Source: Agrobacterium tumefaciens_K
Lineage (GTDB): Bacteria > Pseudomonadota > Alphaproteobacteria > Rhizobiales > Rhizobiaceae
Assembly (NCBI RefSeq): GCF_031801495.1
Contig: NZ_JAOEGC010000002.1
Span: 2,418,001 to 2,482,000 of the forward strand
Direction of reading: 5' to 3'
DNA length: 64,000 nucleotides
In this document: positions 34,488-42,754 of the stretch, piece by piece
Layout of the letters: each line of letters opens with the position of its first letter
How positions within the stretch are numbered: the first letter of the stretch is position 1
Notes under the pieces: generated by a model
Databases searched by the model: none
What the model was told of the DNA's origin: nothing
What the model saw: the letters and a program-made list of their open reading frames with translations, nothing else
Translations under genes and position numbers: made by a program

Positions 34488-35411
34488 ATGATCGTTTGTT
34501 TCGACATCGGTGGGACAACCATCAAGGGCGCTTTTGCCTATGCGGCAGACGATATCCGGCCAGTACCCCGCATAGCGACGCCGAAGACCAGCTTCGAGGA
34601 TTTCGCGGCAAGCCTGAAGGCCGTGATCGATGCTGGCGGTGAAGCACCGGACTGCGTGTCACTTTCCATTGCAGGCGTCATCGACGCAGAAACCGGCAAG
34701 GCGACGGTCGCCAATATTCCAAGCATCAACGGTACACGGTTGAAAGACGATCTGGAGAATGCCCTTGGCCTGCCGGTCATCGTTTCCAACGATGCAGACT
34801 GCTTCGTGATCGCCGAATCGGAAATCGGCTCGGGTAAGGGACATCGCGTTGTTTTCGGGGTCATTCTCGGAACCGGTGTTGGCGGCGGACTTGTAATCGA
34901 CGGAAAACTCATCAACAGCGACGGCGGTTTCGCCGGTGAATGGGGGCATGGTCCCGTTGCCGCAACGCTTGCAGGAAACCCACCTGTGGAACTGCCGCGT
35001 TTCGAATGCGGCTGCGGCCTGACCGGCTGCGTTGATGCCATCGGCAGCGCTCGCGGCATGGAAAAGCTGCATCAGCATCTCTTTTCCCGAACCATGACCA
35101 GTGAAGAGATCATCGATGCATGGCAGGATGGCGATGTGCAAGCGGCGCGAACCATCGACATTCTCGTCGATATCCTCGCCTCGCCGCTCGCAATGATAAT
35201 CAATGTTACGGGGGCAACCATCGTGCCGGTCGGAGGCGGGCTGTCCAACTCGAAAGAACTGCTTGCCGTTCTGGATGAGGCGGTCAGATCACGCATCCTC
35301 AGGCGCTTCGATCATCCTCTGGTCGTCCCGGCCATATGCCGCATAGAACCTGGCCTGATCGGCTCTGCCGTTCTCGGGCTGAAATTTGCCGAAACCCTGG
35401 AATCTGCATAG
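34488..35411 (+). CDS. ROK family sugar kinase, probable N-acetylglucosamine kinase
   Basis: ATP-dependent sugar kinase of the ROK family, 307 aa. The phosphate-binding motif CFDIGGTTIKGAF is at the N-terminus. GTGVGGGLVIDG and GEWGHGPV form the sugar and catalytic region, with the catalytic Asp in SNDADCF. The zinc motif CGCGLTGC is present. Because the locus uses an ABC importer and no PTS, the cell needs a kinase to make GlcNAc-6-phosphate, and this is the obvious candidate. ATG 34488 is preferred over the GTG at 34485. It ends 14 bp from the convergent monooxygenase with no terminator seen. Confidence 0.9.
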   Translation: MIVCFDIGGTTIKGAFAYAADDIRPVPRIATPKTSFEDFAASLKAVIDAGGEAPDCVSLSIAGVIDAETGKATVANIPSINGTRLKDDLENALGLPVIVSNDADCFVIAESEIGSGKGHRVVFGVILGTGVGGGLVIDGKLINSDGGFAGEWGHGPVAATLAGNPPVELPRFECGCGLTGCVDAIGSARGMEKLHQHLFSRTMTSEEIIDAWQDGDVQAARTIDILVDILASPLAMIINVTGATIVPVGGGLSNSKELLAVLDEAVRSRILRRFDHPLVVPAICRIEPGLIGSAVLGLKFAETLESA

Positions 35412-35425
35412 CGTAGGGTGTCGGA

Positions 35426-36685
35426 TCAGCGCAGCAGTTTTTCCCTCCTGAAACCAAGACCGATCAGCCGTCCCGCAAGATGGGCAAGAAGGGGAAAACG
35501 GGCAATTACACGAACGAAACCGGGCGGCCCCTTGGTCTTGCGTTCATCGTCCTGATCTTTCTTGCGGCGGCTACGCATCATGAGCTGCAACCTTTGCGTT
35601 GCTTTCGTGGGGAATGAACGGCGCGCCTCGATGGCAGCCAGCTGGCTGTCGGCCACCCGACCTTCCACCGCAAGCGCCGGTATAAGAATGTTGGCCGCAG
35701 CAACCGCGTCCTGAATCGCCAGATTGACGCCGACGCCGCCAATCGGCGACATGGCATGCGCCGCGTCACCGATGCAGATCAGGCCGGGCCGCCACCATTG
35801 TTTCAGCCGGTCGATCCTGACACTCAGCGGATGAACATCGCTCCAGTCGGCAATCTCGTGAAGCCTGTCTGGCGGCAACGGGCAGACCTTCGCCACGGCA
35901 TATCGGAAAGCATCCAGGCCGTTTGCCTTCATCTCCGCGAACGTACCTCGGCGTACAACATACCCGCACTGCCAGTAATCGCCACGATCGATGAGCACGA
36001 AACCCTGTTGCGGTCCGGCATGCCCCATCGTTTCCACTGGATCACCGGATTGCCTGGAAAGCCTCATCCATAAAACTTCCGTCGGCGGACCAAAACTCTG
36101 GATAGCCAACCCCGCCTTGTCTCGGACAATGGAGTTGCGCCCATCGGCACCAATCACCAGATCCGCATTGATGAGCAAAGTACCTTCCGGCGTTTCCACC
36201 TCAAGTCCTGCCACCCGGCCAGTGCGCTCGACAAGCCCGGATACCTTCGCATTCATCATCAGCCGGAAGCTGTCATATTGCCCGGCCTTGCCAGCAAGAA
36301 AGCTCAAAAACTCCCATTGAGGCATGAAGGCGATGAAGCGGTTCTTCACAGGCAGCCACGAGAAATCAGCGATGGTGATTTTCTCGCCGGCAATCTCCGC
36401 ATGCAGCTTTGGTGCACGCGTGTGGGGTAGCCCGAGAAATTCGCGGATGAAACCAAGCTGCTCGACAATATCAAGCGTTGAAGGATGGATCGTATCGCCG
36501 CGAAAATCTCGCAGGAAATCGCCATGTTTTTCAACGACAGCGACATCGACTCCCGCCCTTGCTAGCAATAGGCCAAGCATCAGACCCGCTGGCCCGGCGC
36601 CTGCGATCGCAACCCGAACCGCAATTCGGGACGCATCATCCGCCTCCCCTCGCAAATGCAGATTTCCATGGTTCAAGTCATCCAC
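35426..36685 (-). CDS. FAD-dependent monooxygenase (PHBH/UbiH fold)
   Basis: Group A flavoprotein hydroxylase, 419 aa. The FAD GxGxxG motif is IAGAGPAGLMLGLLLARAG near residues 26-44. The family DG motif appears as VIGADGRNSIVR and the FAD-ribityl GD motif as CIGDAAHAMSPIGGVGVNL. No earlier ATG is sensible. The GTG at 36685 lies 23 bp after the PAP2 stop and is preceded by GAGGGGG; a much longer in-frame N-terminus to 36913 overlaps PAP2 and looks non-coding. The aromatic or polyketide-like substrate is unknown. Probably cotranscribed with the PAP2 gene. Confidence 0.87.
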   Translation of the reverse strand: MDDLNHGNLHLRGEADDASRIAVRVAIAGAGPAGLMLGLLLARAGVDVAVVEKHGDFLRDFRGDTIHPSTLDIVEQLGFIREFLGLPHTRAPKLHAEIAGEKITIADFSWLPVKNRFIAFMPQWEFLSFLAGKAGQYDSFRLMMNAKVSGLVERTGRVAGLEVETPEGTLLINADLVIGADGRNSIVRDKAGLAIQSFGPPTEVLWMRLSRQSGDPVETMGHAGPQQGFVLIDRGDYWQCGYVVRRGTFAEMKANGLDAFRYAVAKVCPLPPDRLHEIADWSDVHPLSVRIDRLKQWWRPGLICIGDAAHAMSPIGGVGVNLAIQDAVAAANILIPALAVEGRVADSQLAAIEARRSFPTKATQRLQLMMRSRRKKDQDDERKTKGPPGFVRVIARFPLLAHLAGRLIGLGFRREKLLR

Positions 36686-36708
36686 CGCAGAGCCCCCTCT
36701 CGCGTCGA

Positions 36709-37398
36709 TCAAACTGGCATAGATGCATTTTTCGGTTGCGGCCAGCCGCTGGCGTCGAAACGGAAAAGCTTTTCGGACCGGGCGAAGATAAAAGCGTAAG
36801 CCACCGCCGTCCACAGACCAAGCAGCAGACCCGCTGCAACGTCGCTTGGGTAATGCGCGCCGACAATCACACGCGAAATACCGATGACGAGCGCCAGAAG
36901 CAGGAACGCCCACCGAAACCTCGGCATCAGCATGGCAAAGATCCCGAAAAACGCGCCTGCCGCGGTGGAATGCCCGGACGGAAAGCTTTCATAGAGGTTG
37001 TCGCCGGTGAAGGGCGTGAGGCTATAGGCGCCCAGTTCAAGAAACAGCTCGGGCCGAGCACGCCCGATCAGAAACTTCAGCGCGTGAACGAGAATACTGG
37101 CCGTTACGATGGTCAGGAAGAAATAGGCGAGAAGCCGCAAGGCCGTCCTTAAACGCCCCGAATAGGTTCTCGCCTGCAGCATGCGCGCACCGATATAGGC
37201 CAGGATCGCCAGACCAGCGGATGAATACAGCATCCACCGGAACGTGCCGAAATCGGTGATGGCCTTGTTGAATGCAACCACGCCACCCGGAAGCGCCTGC
37301 GCCAACTCGGACATGCGCGGATCGAACGGCATCAACACACAGACCAGAATTATGCTCGTGGCAAAAATCCATCCGCTGGAAACAAGGAAACGTCGCAT
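36709..37398 (-). CDS. PAP2 family membrane phosphatase
   Basis: Integral membrane lipid or pyrophosphate phosphatase, 229 aa. All three signature motifs are seen: KFLIGRARP (C1), SFPSGHSTAA (C2) and SRVIVGAHYPSD (C3, with the nucleophilic His). About five to six membrane segments are present. Relatives include LpxE/LpxF-like lipid A phosphatases and undecaprenyl-pyrophosphate phosphatases; sequence alone does not decide. It precedes the monooxygenase on the same strand after 23 bp. Confidence 0.9.
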   Translation of the reverse strand: MRRFLVSSGWIFATSIILVCVLMPFDPRMSELAQALPGGVVAFNKAITDFGTFRWMLYSSAGLAILAYIGARMLQARTYSGRLRTALRLLAYFFLTIVTASILVHALKFLIGRARPELFLELGAYSLTPFTGDNLYESFPSGHSTAAGAFFGIFAMLMPRFRWAFLLLALVIGISRVIVGAHYPSDVAAGLLLGLWTAVAYAFIFARSEKLFRFDASGWPQPKNASMPV

Positions 37399-37533
37399 TC
37401 AGATCCTCTTATTCGTTTTCAAGCATATGGCTTCGCAATGCTCAAAAACAATAGCCGGGCTTTGAGCTTGTTATGACCGGGTTTCACTTGTAGAGCCTAG
37501 GAACTGAAAATTGAGAGTGTCGACGGGCTGAAG

Positions 37534-38727
37534 ATGACGAATGCCAGGAATATGCCGCGCAAACTGACTGTTTTGGGATCGACGGGCTCTATCGGAACCA
37601 ACACGCTGGACGTGGTGAAACAGCTTGGTGGTCGCGACGAATTCGAGGTCATGGCGCTGACGGGTGCGGGCAATATCGACCTGCTGGCCGAGCAGGCCCG
37701 CGCGTTCGGCGCCAGACTGGCGGTCACGGCGGACGAAGACAAATACGACGCTCTCAGGGCCGCTCTGGCAGGCACGGATATCGAGGTCGCGGCCGGTCAG
37801 TCCGGCCTTGAGGAAGCCGCATCGATGGATGCGAGCTGGGTCATGGCGGCGATTGCCGGCACACCTGGCCTTGCGCCGACATTGACGGCAGCACACCGCG
37901 GCGCCGATATCGCGCTTGCCAACAAGGAGTGTCTCGTTTCCGCTGGAGATGTTTTTCTACGCACTGTCCAGCAGGGGGGCGGCAAGCTCATTCCGGTGGA
38001 TAGTGAACACAGCGCTATTTTCCAGTGCCTGACCGGCGACCATAAACAGGCGGTCGAGCGCATCGTATTGACCGCATCCGGCGGACCATTCCGCACATGG
38101 ACTCGGGAGCAGATGGCAGGCGTTACGGCGGATATCGCCCGCGCCCACCCAAATTGGTCGATGGGGCTGAAGGTATCCATCGGTAGCGCCTCCATGTTCA
38201 ACAAGGGGCTGGAGATGATCGAGGCGAAATATCTCTTCGATCTCAGACCCGATCAGGTGGAGGTGATCGTCCACCCCCAATCGATCGTTCATTCCATGGT
38301 CGGTTACACCGACGGCTCTTACATCGCTCAGCTCGGCGCGCCGGATATGCGCACGGCCATCGGCTACGCCCTGACCTATCCGGCACGCGGCCACCTCAAC
38401 GTGGAACGGCTGGATTTCGCAAAGCTCGCACGACTCGATTTCGAAGCGCCCGACGAAGAGCGCTTCCCCGCACTTCGCCTTGCACGCACCGCGCTCGAAC
38501 GTGGAGGATTACAGGGCGCTGTGCTGAACGCGGCAGAAGAAACCGCGTTTCACGCCTTCGTTGATGGTATTATCGGCTTCCTAGACATGGCCGACATCGT
38601 TGAGCGCGTCATGGATAGGATGAATGACGGCCGGTCCGCGACAACGATAGAAGACGTTTTTGCGGCAGATGCAGAAGCGCGCCGCCATGCGCAGGAAGTG
38701 ATCGCGACAAAAGAAAAGGCCGCCTGA
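37534..38727 (+). CDS. dxr: 1-deoxy-D-xylulose-5-phosphate reductoisomerase
   Basis: NADPH-dependent second step of the MEP isoprenoid pathway, 397 aa. The NADPH motif LGSTGSIGTNTLDVV is near residues 11-25. NKECLVSAG and VDSEHSAIFQCL carry the metal ligands. SGGPFRTW, WSMGLKVSIGSASMFNKGLE and HPQSIVHSMVGY complete the active site. ATG 37534 is used; ATG 37552 has a poorly spaced ribosome site. The stop codon lies in the loop of a bidirectional terminator shared with hemA. Confidence 0.97.
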   Translation: MTNARNMPRKLTVLGSTGSIGTNTLDVVKQLGGRDEFEVMALTGAGNIDLLAEQARAFGARLAVTADEDKYDALRAALAGTDIEVAAGQSGLEEAASMDASWVMAAIAGTPGLAPTLTAAHRGADIALANKECLVSAGDVFLRTVQQGGGKLIPVDSEHSAIFQCLTGDHKQAVERIVLTASGGPFRTWTREQMAGVTADIARAHPNWSMGLKVSIGSASMFNKGLEMIEAKYLFDLRPDQVEVIVHPQSIVHSMVGYTDGSYIAQLGAPDMRTAIGYALTYPARGHLNVERLDFAKLARLDFEAPDEERFPALRLARTALERGGLQGAVLNAAEETAFHAFVDGIIGFLDMADIVERVMDRMNDGRSATTIEDVFAADAEARRHAQEVIATKEKAA

Positions 38728-38745
38728 AGGCGGCCCTTTTCGTCT
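38716..38745. terminator. bidirectional intrinsic terminator between dxr and hemA
   Basis: GGCCGCC (38718-38724) pairs with GGCGGCC (38729-38735) around TGAA, which holds the dxr stop codon. TTTT follows on the plus strand and TTTTCTTTT on the minus strand, so it can end both convergent transcripts. Confidence 0.88.
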
Positions 38746-38763
38746 CTTTTCTTTCGATTACGC

Positions 38764-39981
38764 TCACGCCACGGCGCGCGCCAACGCACAGTGCGACCAG
38801 AGCTGATGCAACGCACCGACGAGCTGTTCTATATCGGCATCGCTGTGGAGGGGGGTCGGCGTGATACGCAGTCGCTCGGTCTTGCGCGGAACCGTCGGGT
38901 AATTGATCGGCTGCACATATACACCATGGTTGTCGAGCAGAATGTCCGAAATCCATTTGCACTTGGCGGCATCACCCACCATCACCGGGACGATGTGGCT
39001 GGGATTGTCCATATGCGGAATACCACGGGCGTCGAGCAGACCGCGCAGTTTTCGCACGCGTTCCTGATGACGGACACGCTCGAACGGGCTTGCTTTCAGA
39101 TGCTGGATCGATGCAACGGCACCGGCCGCCAGCGACGGCGGCAGTGCGGTGGTGAAGATGAAACCGGAAGCAAACGAGCGGATGAAGTCACACACGGCAG
39201 CCGATCCGGCAATATAACCCCCCATCACGCCGAATGCCTTGCCGAGCGTTCCCTCGATGATCGTCAGGCGATCCATGATACCTTCGCGCTCGGCGATACC
39301 GCCACCACGCGGGCCGTACATGCCAACCGCATGAACTTCGTCCAGATAGGTCATCGCACCGTATCTGTCGGCCAGATCGCAAATTTCTTTTACGGGCGCG
39401 ATATCGCCATCCATCGAATAGACGGATTCGAAGGCAATCAGCTTCGGCGCGGCCGGATCGGCTGACTTGAGCTTTGCCTCGAGGTCTTCCAGATCATTAT
39501 GTTTCCAGATGACCCGCTCACAGCGACCGTAACGGATACCCTCGATCATCGATGCGTGGTTAAGCGCGTCGGAGAAGATGATGAGGCCGGGAATTTTCTG
39601 GCCAAGCGTTCCGAGCGTAGCCCAGTTCGAAACATAACCAGATGTGAAGATAAGAGCCGATTCCTTGCCGTGAAGATCGGCCAGTTCGCGCTCGAGCAGA
39701 ACATGGTGGTGGTTGGTGCCAGAAATATTCCGGGTGCCTCCCGCACCCGCGCCACAGTGATCGATGGCGGCCTTCATGGCTTCGACAACTTTCGGGTGCT
39801 GGCCCATGCCCAGATAGTCGTTGGAGCACCAGACGGTTACATCCTGGCGTTCGCCATTGGCGTTGTAACGCGTCGCACGGGGGAAGTTACCCTGTTGCCG
39901 CTCTATATCAGCAAAAACGCGATAGCGTCCTTCAGAGTGCAGGCCTTGCAGTTCCGCCGTGAAAAATGCTTCGAAATCCAT
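38764..39981 (-). CDS. hemA: 5-aminolevulinate synthase
   Basis: PLP enzyme condensing glycine and succinyl-CoA to 5-aminolevulinate, the first step of heme synthesis in alphaproteobacteria, 405 aa. The N-terminus MDFEAFFTAELQGL is typical. The PLP-site TYLDEVHAVGMYG carries the Asp, and the Schiff-base lysine is K248 in EGTLGKAFGVMGG. NDYLGMG and GTRNISG are conserved substrate-binding blocks. ATG 39981 gives the family N-terminus; the frame is open to 40035. A perfect FNR/FixK-type box lies about 155 bp upstream, pointing to induction at low oxygen. Confidence 0.97.
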   Translation of the reverse strand: MDFEAFFTAELQGLHSEGRYRVFADIERQQGNFPRATRYNANGERQDVTVWCSNDYLGMGQHPKVVEAMKAAIDHCGAGAGGTRNISGTNHHHVLLERELADLHGKESALIFTSGYVSNWATLGTLGQKIPGLIIFSDALNHASMIEGIRYGRCERVIWKHNDLEDLEAKLKSADPAAPKLIAFESVYSMDGDIAPVKEICDLADRYGAMTYLDEVHAVGMYGPRGGGIAEREGIMDRLTIIEGTLGKAFGVMGGYIAGSAAVCDFIRSFASGFIFTTALPPSLAAGAVASIQHLKASPFERVRHQERVRKLRGLLDARGIPHMDNPSHIVPVMVGDAAKCKWISDILLDNHGVYVQPINYPTVPRKTERLRITPTPLHSDADIEQLVGALHQLWSHCALARAVA

Positions 39982-40357
39982 TCCATGCTCCAGAATTGAT
40001 CGCAGTGTTTTCCGCCTCGTGGCTGAAACCGTCAAGCCCGTATGGCCTGTTTAGCCACGCCTGCGTCAATTCGCCGTTGTTTTGAACCATTCCAATAAAG
40101 CTCTTATACGCTCTGATGAAAAGTGCAAAATTGATCCACATCAAAAAACCGAGATTTTTGGAACCTTTTACGCCTTACGCCGTTCTTTGGGACACAATCA
40201 ATCTACGTGGGGGGGTAATGCCTTGGAAGAGGAGGCTTCCCTAAAGTAAATTGAATTGATAGTTATTTGTGGCGGTCGGAGAATTGCAGTCGCCGCAGAG
40301 ATAAATATGGGACGCCTATCGAGCCGAAGAGCTCATTGTAACGTTGGAGAGAGTTTC
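39982..40357. other. 376-bp divergent region between hemA and the lipoprotein gene
   Basis: Holds the promoters of both genes. The only recognised element is the FNR/FixK box at 40131-40144. The half nearest the lipoprotein gene has a G-run (GTGGGGGGG near 40207) and an A/T-rich stretch. No RNA gene or coding frame is supported. Confidence 0.6.
40131..40144. promoter_or_regulatory. FNR/FixK-type box
   Basis: TTGATCCACATCAA is a perfect match to the TTGAT-N4-ATCAA consensus bound by FNR/FnrN/FixK regulators. Its centre is about 156 bp upstream of the hemA ATG and 220 bp upstream of the lipoprotein ATG. Control of heme synthesis by FnrL/FixK proteins is established in several alphaproteobacteria, so hemA is the likely target. 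Confidence 0.8.
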
Positions 40358-40609
40358 ATGAAAAAGGCAATCATATTTGCGCTGGTCGGCCTGTCGCTTG
40401 CAAGCTGCACCCAGACCGAAAAGGGAGCTTCTATCGGCGCCGTTTCGGGTGCTGTTATTGGTGGCGCGATCACCGGCAACGTCCGCGGTGCGGCAGTCGG
40501 CGCAGCAATCGGTGGTGTCGGCGGCGCCCTCATCGGCAACGCGTCCGAGCCGGGTTACTGCTACTACCGCGACCAGTACGGCCAGCGTTACACGGCACGT
40601 TGCCGCTAA
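40358..40609 (+). CDS. small glycine-zipper outer-membrane lipoprotein
   Basis: An 83-aa lipoprotein. A signal peptide with the lipobox LASC places the lipidated cysteine at residue 17. The mature part contains glycine-zipper repeats (GAVIGGAITG, GAAVGAAIGGVGGALIG), like the YMGG/SlyB-type families of the envelope. The frame extends to 40256, but ATG 40358, preceded by GGAGAG, gives the classic signal sequence. A short YRDQYGQRYTARC tail ends the protein. It is monocistronic with its own terminator. Function unknown; envelope integrity is the usual guess for such proteins. Confidence 0.88.
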   Translation: MKKAIIFALVGLSLASCTQTEKGASIGAVSGAVIGGAITGNVRGAAVGAAIGGVGGALIGNASEPGYCYYRDQYGQRYTARCR

Positions 40610-40636
40610 TCACACGACGCATAATCGTTGCACAGA

Positions 40637-40660
40637 AGCCCCGGTTCCCCGGGGCTTTTT
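40637..40660 (+). terminator. intrinsic terminator after the lipoprotein gene
   Basis: AGCCCCGG (40637-40644) pairs with CCGGGGCT (40649-40656) around 4 nt, followed by a T-run (40656-40660). Confidence 0.88.
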
Positions 40661-40783
40661 GCATTTGGGACAGTAAAATGGTGCCCGAGAGTCCTCAAAG
40701 CGGTTCATTTATGATTAAATTGCAACGTTAACGGAGAGGAAACAGGTTGGGGCGAAAATAAACGCTCAACCATAAAGCAGCTT

Positions 40784-42709
40784 ATGCAAAGAACACGGAC
40801 TGCCCCGAAGACAGGTATTGCGTATCGGAAGGCTGGCACTGCTCTGGCGGTAGCGGTGACGCTTGCCGTGTATCCTGCCCTCACCCGCGATGCCTACGCT
40901 TTCAAGCTCTTCGGCATTCGGCTATGGGGTTCGGACGAGCCTGAGGTCGAGGTAACCAATCCGGTCAAGTATTCGGTCACCCTGAATGCACCCGACGCGG
41001 ACAAGGGTCTTCGCGGCAGCCTCGAAAACAGCTCTCTATTGCTCGCGGACAAGGACAAGCCTGCCTCGGGCGATCTCGGTCTTCTCATCAAGGCGCGCGA
41101 CGATCGTGACCGGTTGATTGCAGCACTTTACGAAAACGCCCGCTATGGCGGTATCGTCACGGTCACGGTCGCTGGCAGGAATGTCGATGACCTGCCGCCA
41201 AACCCGGTCTTCGATCATTCGGCGCCCGTTCCGGTGATCATTACCGTGACGCCGGGGCCGGTGTTCACGCTTGGCATGGTGAAACTGGAAGGCGACGTAA
41301 CAGGACGCAGTCTCGAAGACTATGGTCTGGTGACAGGCGGCGATGCGGGTTCTCTGGCAATCATACGCGCTGGCAACAAGCTGATAGACGATCTCAAGGC
41401 CGAAGGGCGTCCGCTCGCGAAACTGACAAAACGTGAAGCCGTCGCCAACCATGCCAACAATACCGTCGACATAACCATGGCAGCGGAGGGTGGCCCCATC
41501 GCTCCGCTCGGTACGGTCGCCGTGACAGGTGAAAAGACCGTTGATGGCGATTTCATCCGCCGCTATTCGCGGCTCAATGGGGGCGAGCCCTATTCCCCGG
41601 AAAAACTGCGCAAGGCAGCTGACAGGCTGAGGCAGCTCGGCGTTTTTTCCAGCCTTACGATCAAGGAAGCCGGGACGCTGGCGCGTGATGGCTCCATCCC
41701 GCTGACAATCGAGGTTTCCGAGGGAAAACACCGTTATTTCGGCGTTGGCGCACAATATTCAACGACAGAAGGTGTTGGACTTCAGGGATACTGGGGACAC
41801 CGCAACCTCTTCGGAAAAGCGGAATCACTGCGCATCGAGGGCGCCGTTTCGCGTCTGGGCGAAGCATCCAGTTTCGAGGGCATGGACTATTCCGCGGGTA
41901 TCACATTCACGAAGCCGGGCATGTTCAATCCCCGCACGACCTTCAAGACCAGCCTGATTGCCAAGACCGAGAATCCCGATACCTACGAGGCGCAGTCGAT
42001 CACAGGCGCAGCCGGTTTCGCTTACGAGCTGAACGACACGGACACAGCCTCCGCCGGTCTTGAGGTGCAATGGACAGATACTGAAGATGCCTTTGGTAAA
42101 AACCAGTATCTGACAACCTCCATCCCGCTGGAATTCGTGCGGGACACCCGCGACGACAAGCTCAATCCGACCGAAGGCTTCCGGGCCTCCGTGGGTGCCA
42201 AACCGAGCTATGAGGCGTTGAACGGTACGTTCTTCTCGTCTTTCGAAGGCTCTGTTTCTGGATACAAGGGTTTTGGTGCGGAAGACCGACTCATCATGGC
42301 CGGAAAACTCTCCGGTGGCGTTCTGGTTGGTGGCAGCGACTTGCAGGACATTCCCACCACCCGCCGCTTTTATGCCGGTGGCGGCGGATCCGTTCGCGGT
42401 TACAGCTATCAGGAAATATCGCCCTATAACGCCGCAGGCGACGCAACCGGCGGCAGGTCTTATATCGTGACCTCCGTGGAAGCCCGCATCAAGGTCACCG
42501 AGACGATCGGCATCGTGCCGTTCATCGATGCAGGTGTCGTCTCTGCCGACCTGGCACCGGATTTCTCGGACATTCGCGCCGGTGCGGGTATCGGTTTACG
42601 TTATGCGACACCCTTCGGACCTTTGCGTCTCGATGTCGCCATGCCGCTCAAGAAATACGAAGACGGTAACAGTTTCGGTATTTACGCCGGTATTGGCCAG
42701 TCTTTTTAG
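40784..42709 (+). CDS. tamA: TamA, Omp85-family outer membrane assembly protein
   Basis: Outer-membrane subunit of the translocation and assembly module, 641 aa. A signal peptide ends near DAYA (about residue 43). POTRA domains fill roughly 60-320, including KLEGDVTGRSLEDYGLVTGG and GEKTVDGDFIRRYSRLNGG. The C-terminal 16-strand barrel has the Omp85 motif GGSVRGYSYQ (lid-lock VRGY) and ends in a terminal Phe (GQSF), the usual BAM signal. The tamB gene follows after 45 bp on the same strand; TamA and TamB form a complex across the periplasm. Confidence 0.93.
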   Translation: MQRTRTAPKTGIAYRKAGTALAVAVTLAVYPALTRDAYAFKLFGIRLWGSDEPEVEVTNPVKYSVTLNAPDADKGLRGSLENSSLLLADKDKPASGDLGLLIKARDDRDRLIAALYENARYGGIVTVTVAGRNVDDLPPNPVFDHSAPVPVIITVTPGPVFTLGMVKLEGDVTGRSLEDYGLVTGGDAGSLAIIRAGNKLIDDLKAEGRPLAKLTKREAVANHANNTVDITMAAEGGPIAPLGTVAVTGEKTVDGDFIRRYSRLNGGEPYSPEKLRKAADRLRQLGVFSSLTIKEAGTLARDGSIPLTIEVSEGKHRYFGVGAQYSTTEGVGLQGYWGHRNLFGKAESLRIEGAVSRLGEASSFEGMDYSAGITFTKPGMFNPRTTFKTSLIAKTENPDTYEAQSITGAAGFAYELNDTDTASAGLEVQWTDTEDAFGKNQYLTTSIPLEFVRDTRDDKLNPTEGFRASVGAKPSYEALNGTFFSSFEGSVSGYKGFGAEDRLIMAGKLSGGVLVGGSDLQDIPTTRRFYAGGGGSVRGYSYQEISPYNAAGDATGGRSYIVTSVEARIKVTETIGIVPFIDAGVVSADLAPDFSDIRAGAGIGLRYATPFGPLRLDVAMPLKKYEDGNSFGIYAGIGQSF

Positions 42710-42754
42710 GCTCTGCGGTCGAACAGCCTTTGAACTAAGTGTAGATTACCTTTT

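Noticed and set aside
36686..36913. In-frame N-terminal extension of the FAD monooxygenase
   Set aside because: It overlaps the PAP2 gene and has no similarity to flavoprotein N-termini; the GTG at 36685 fits the FAD fold.
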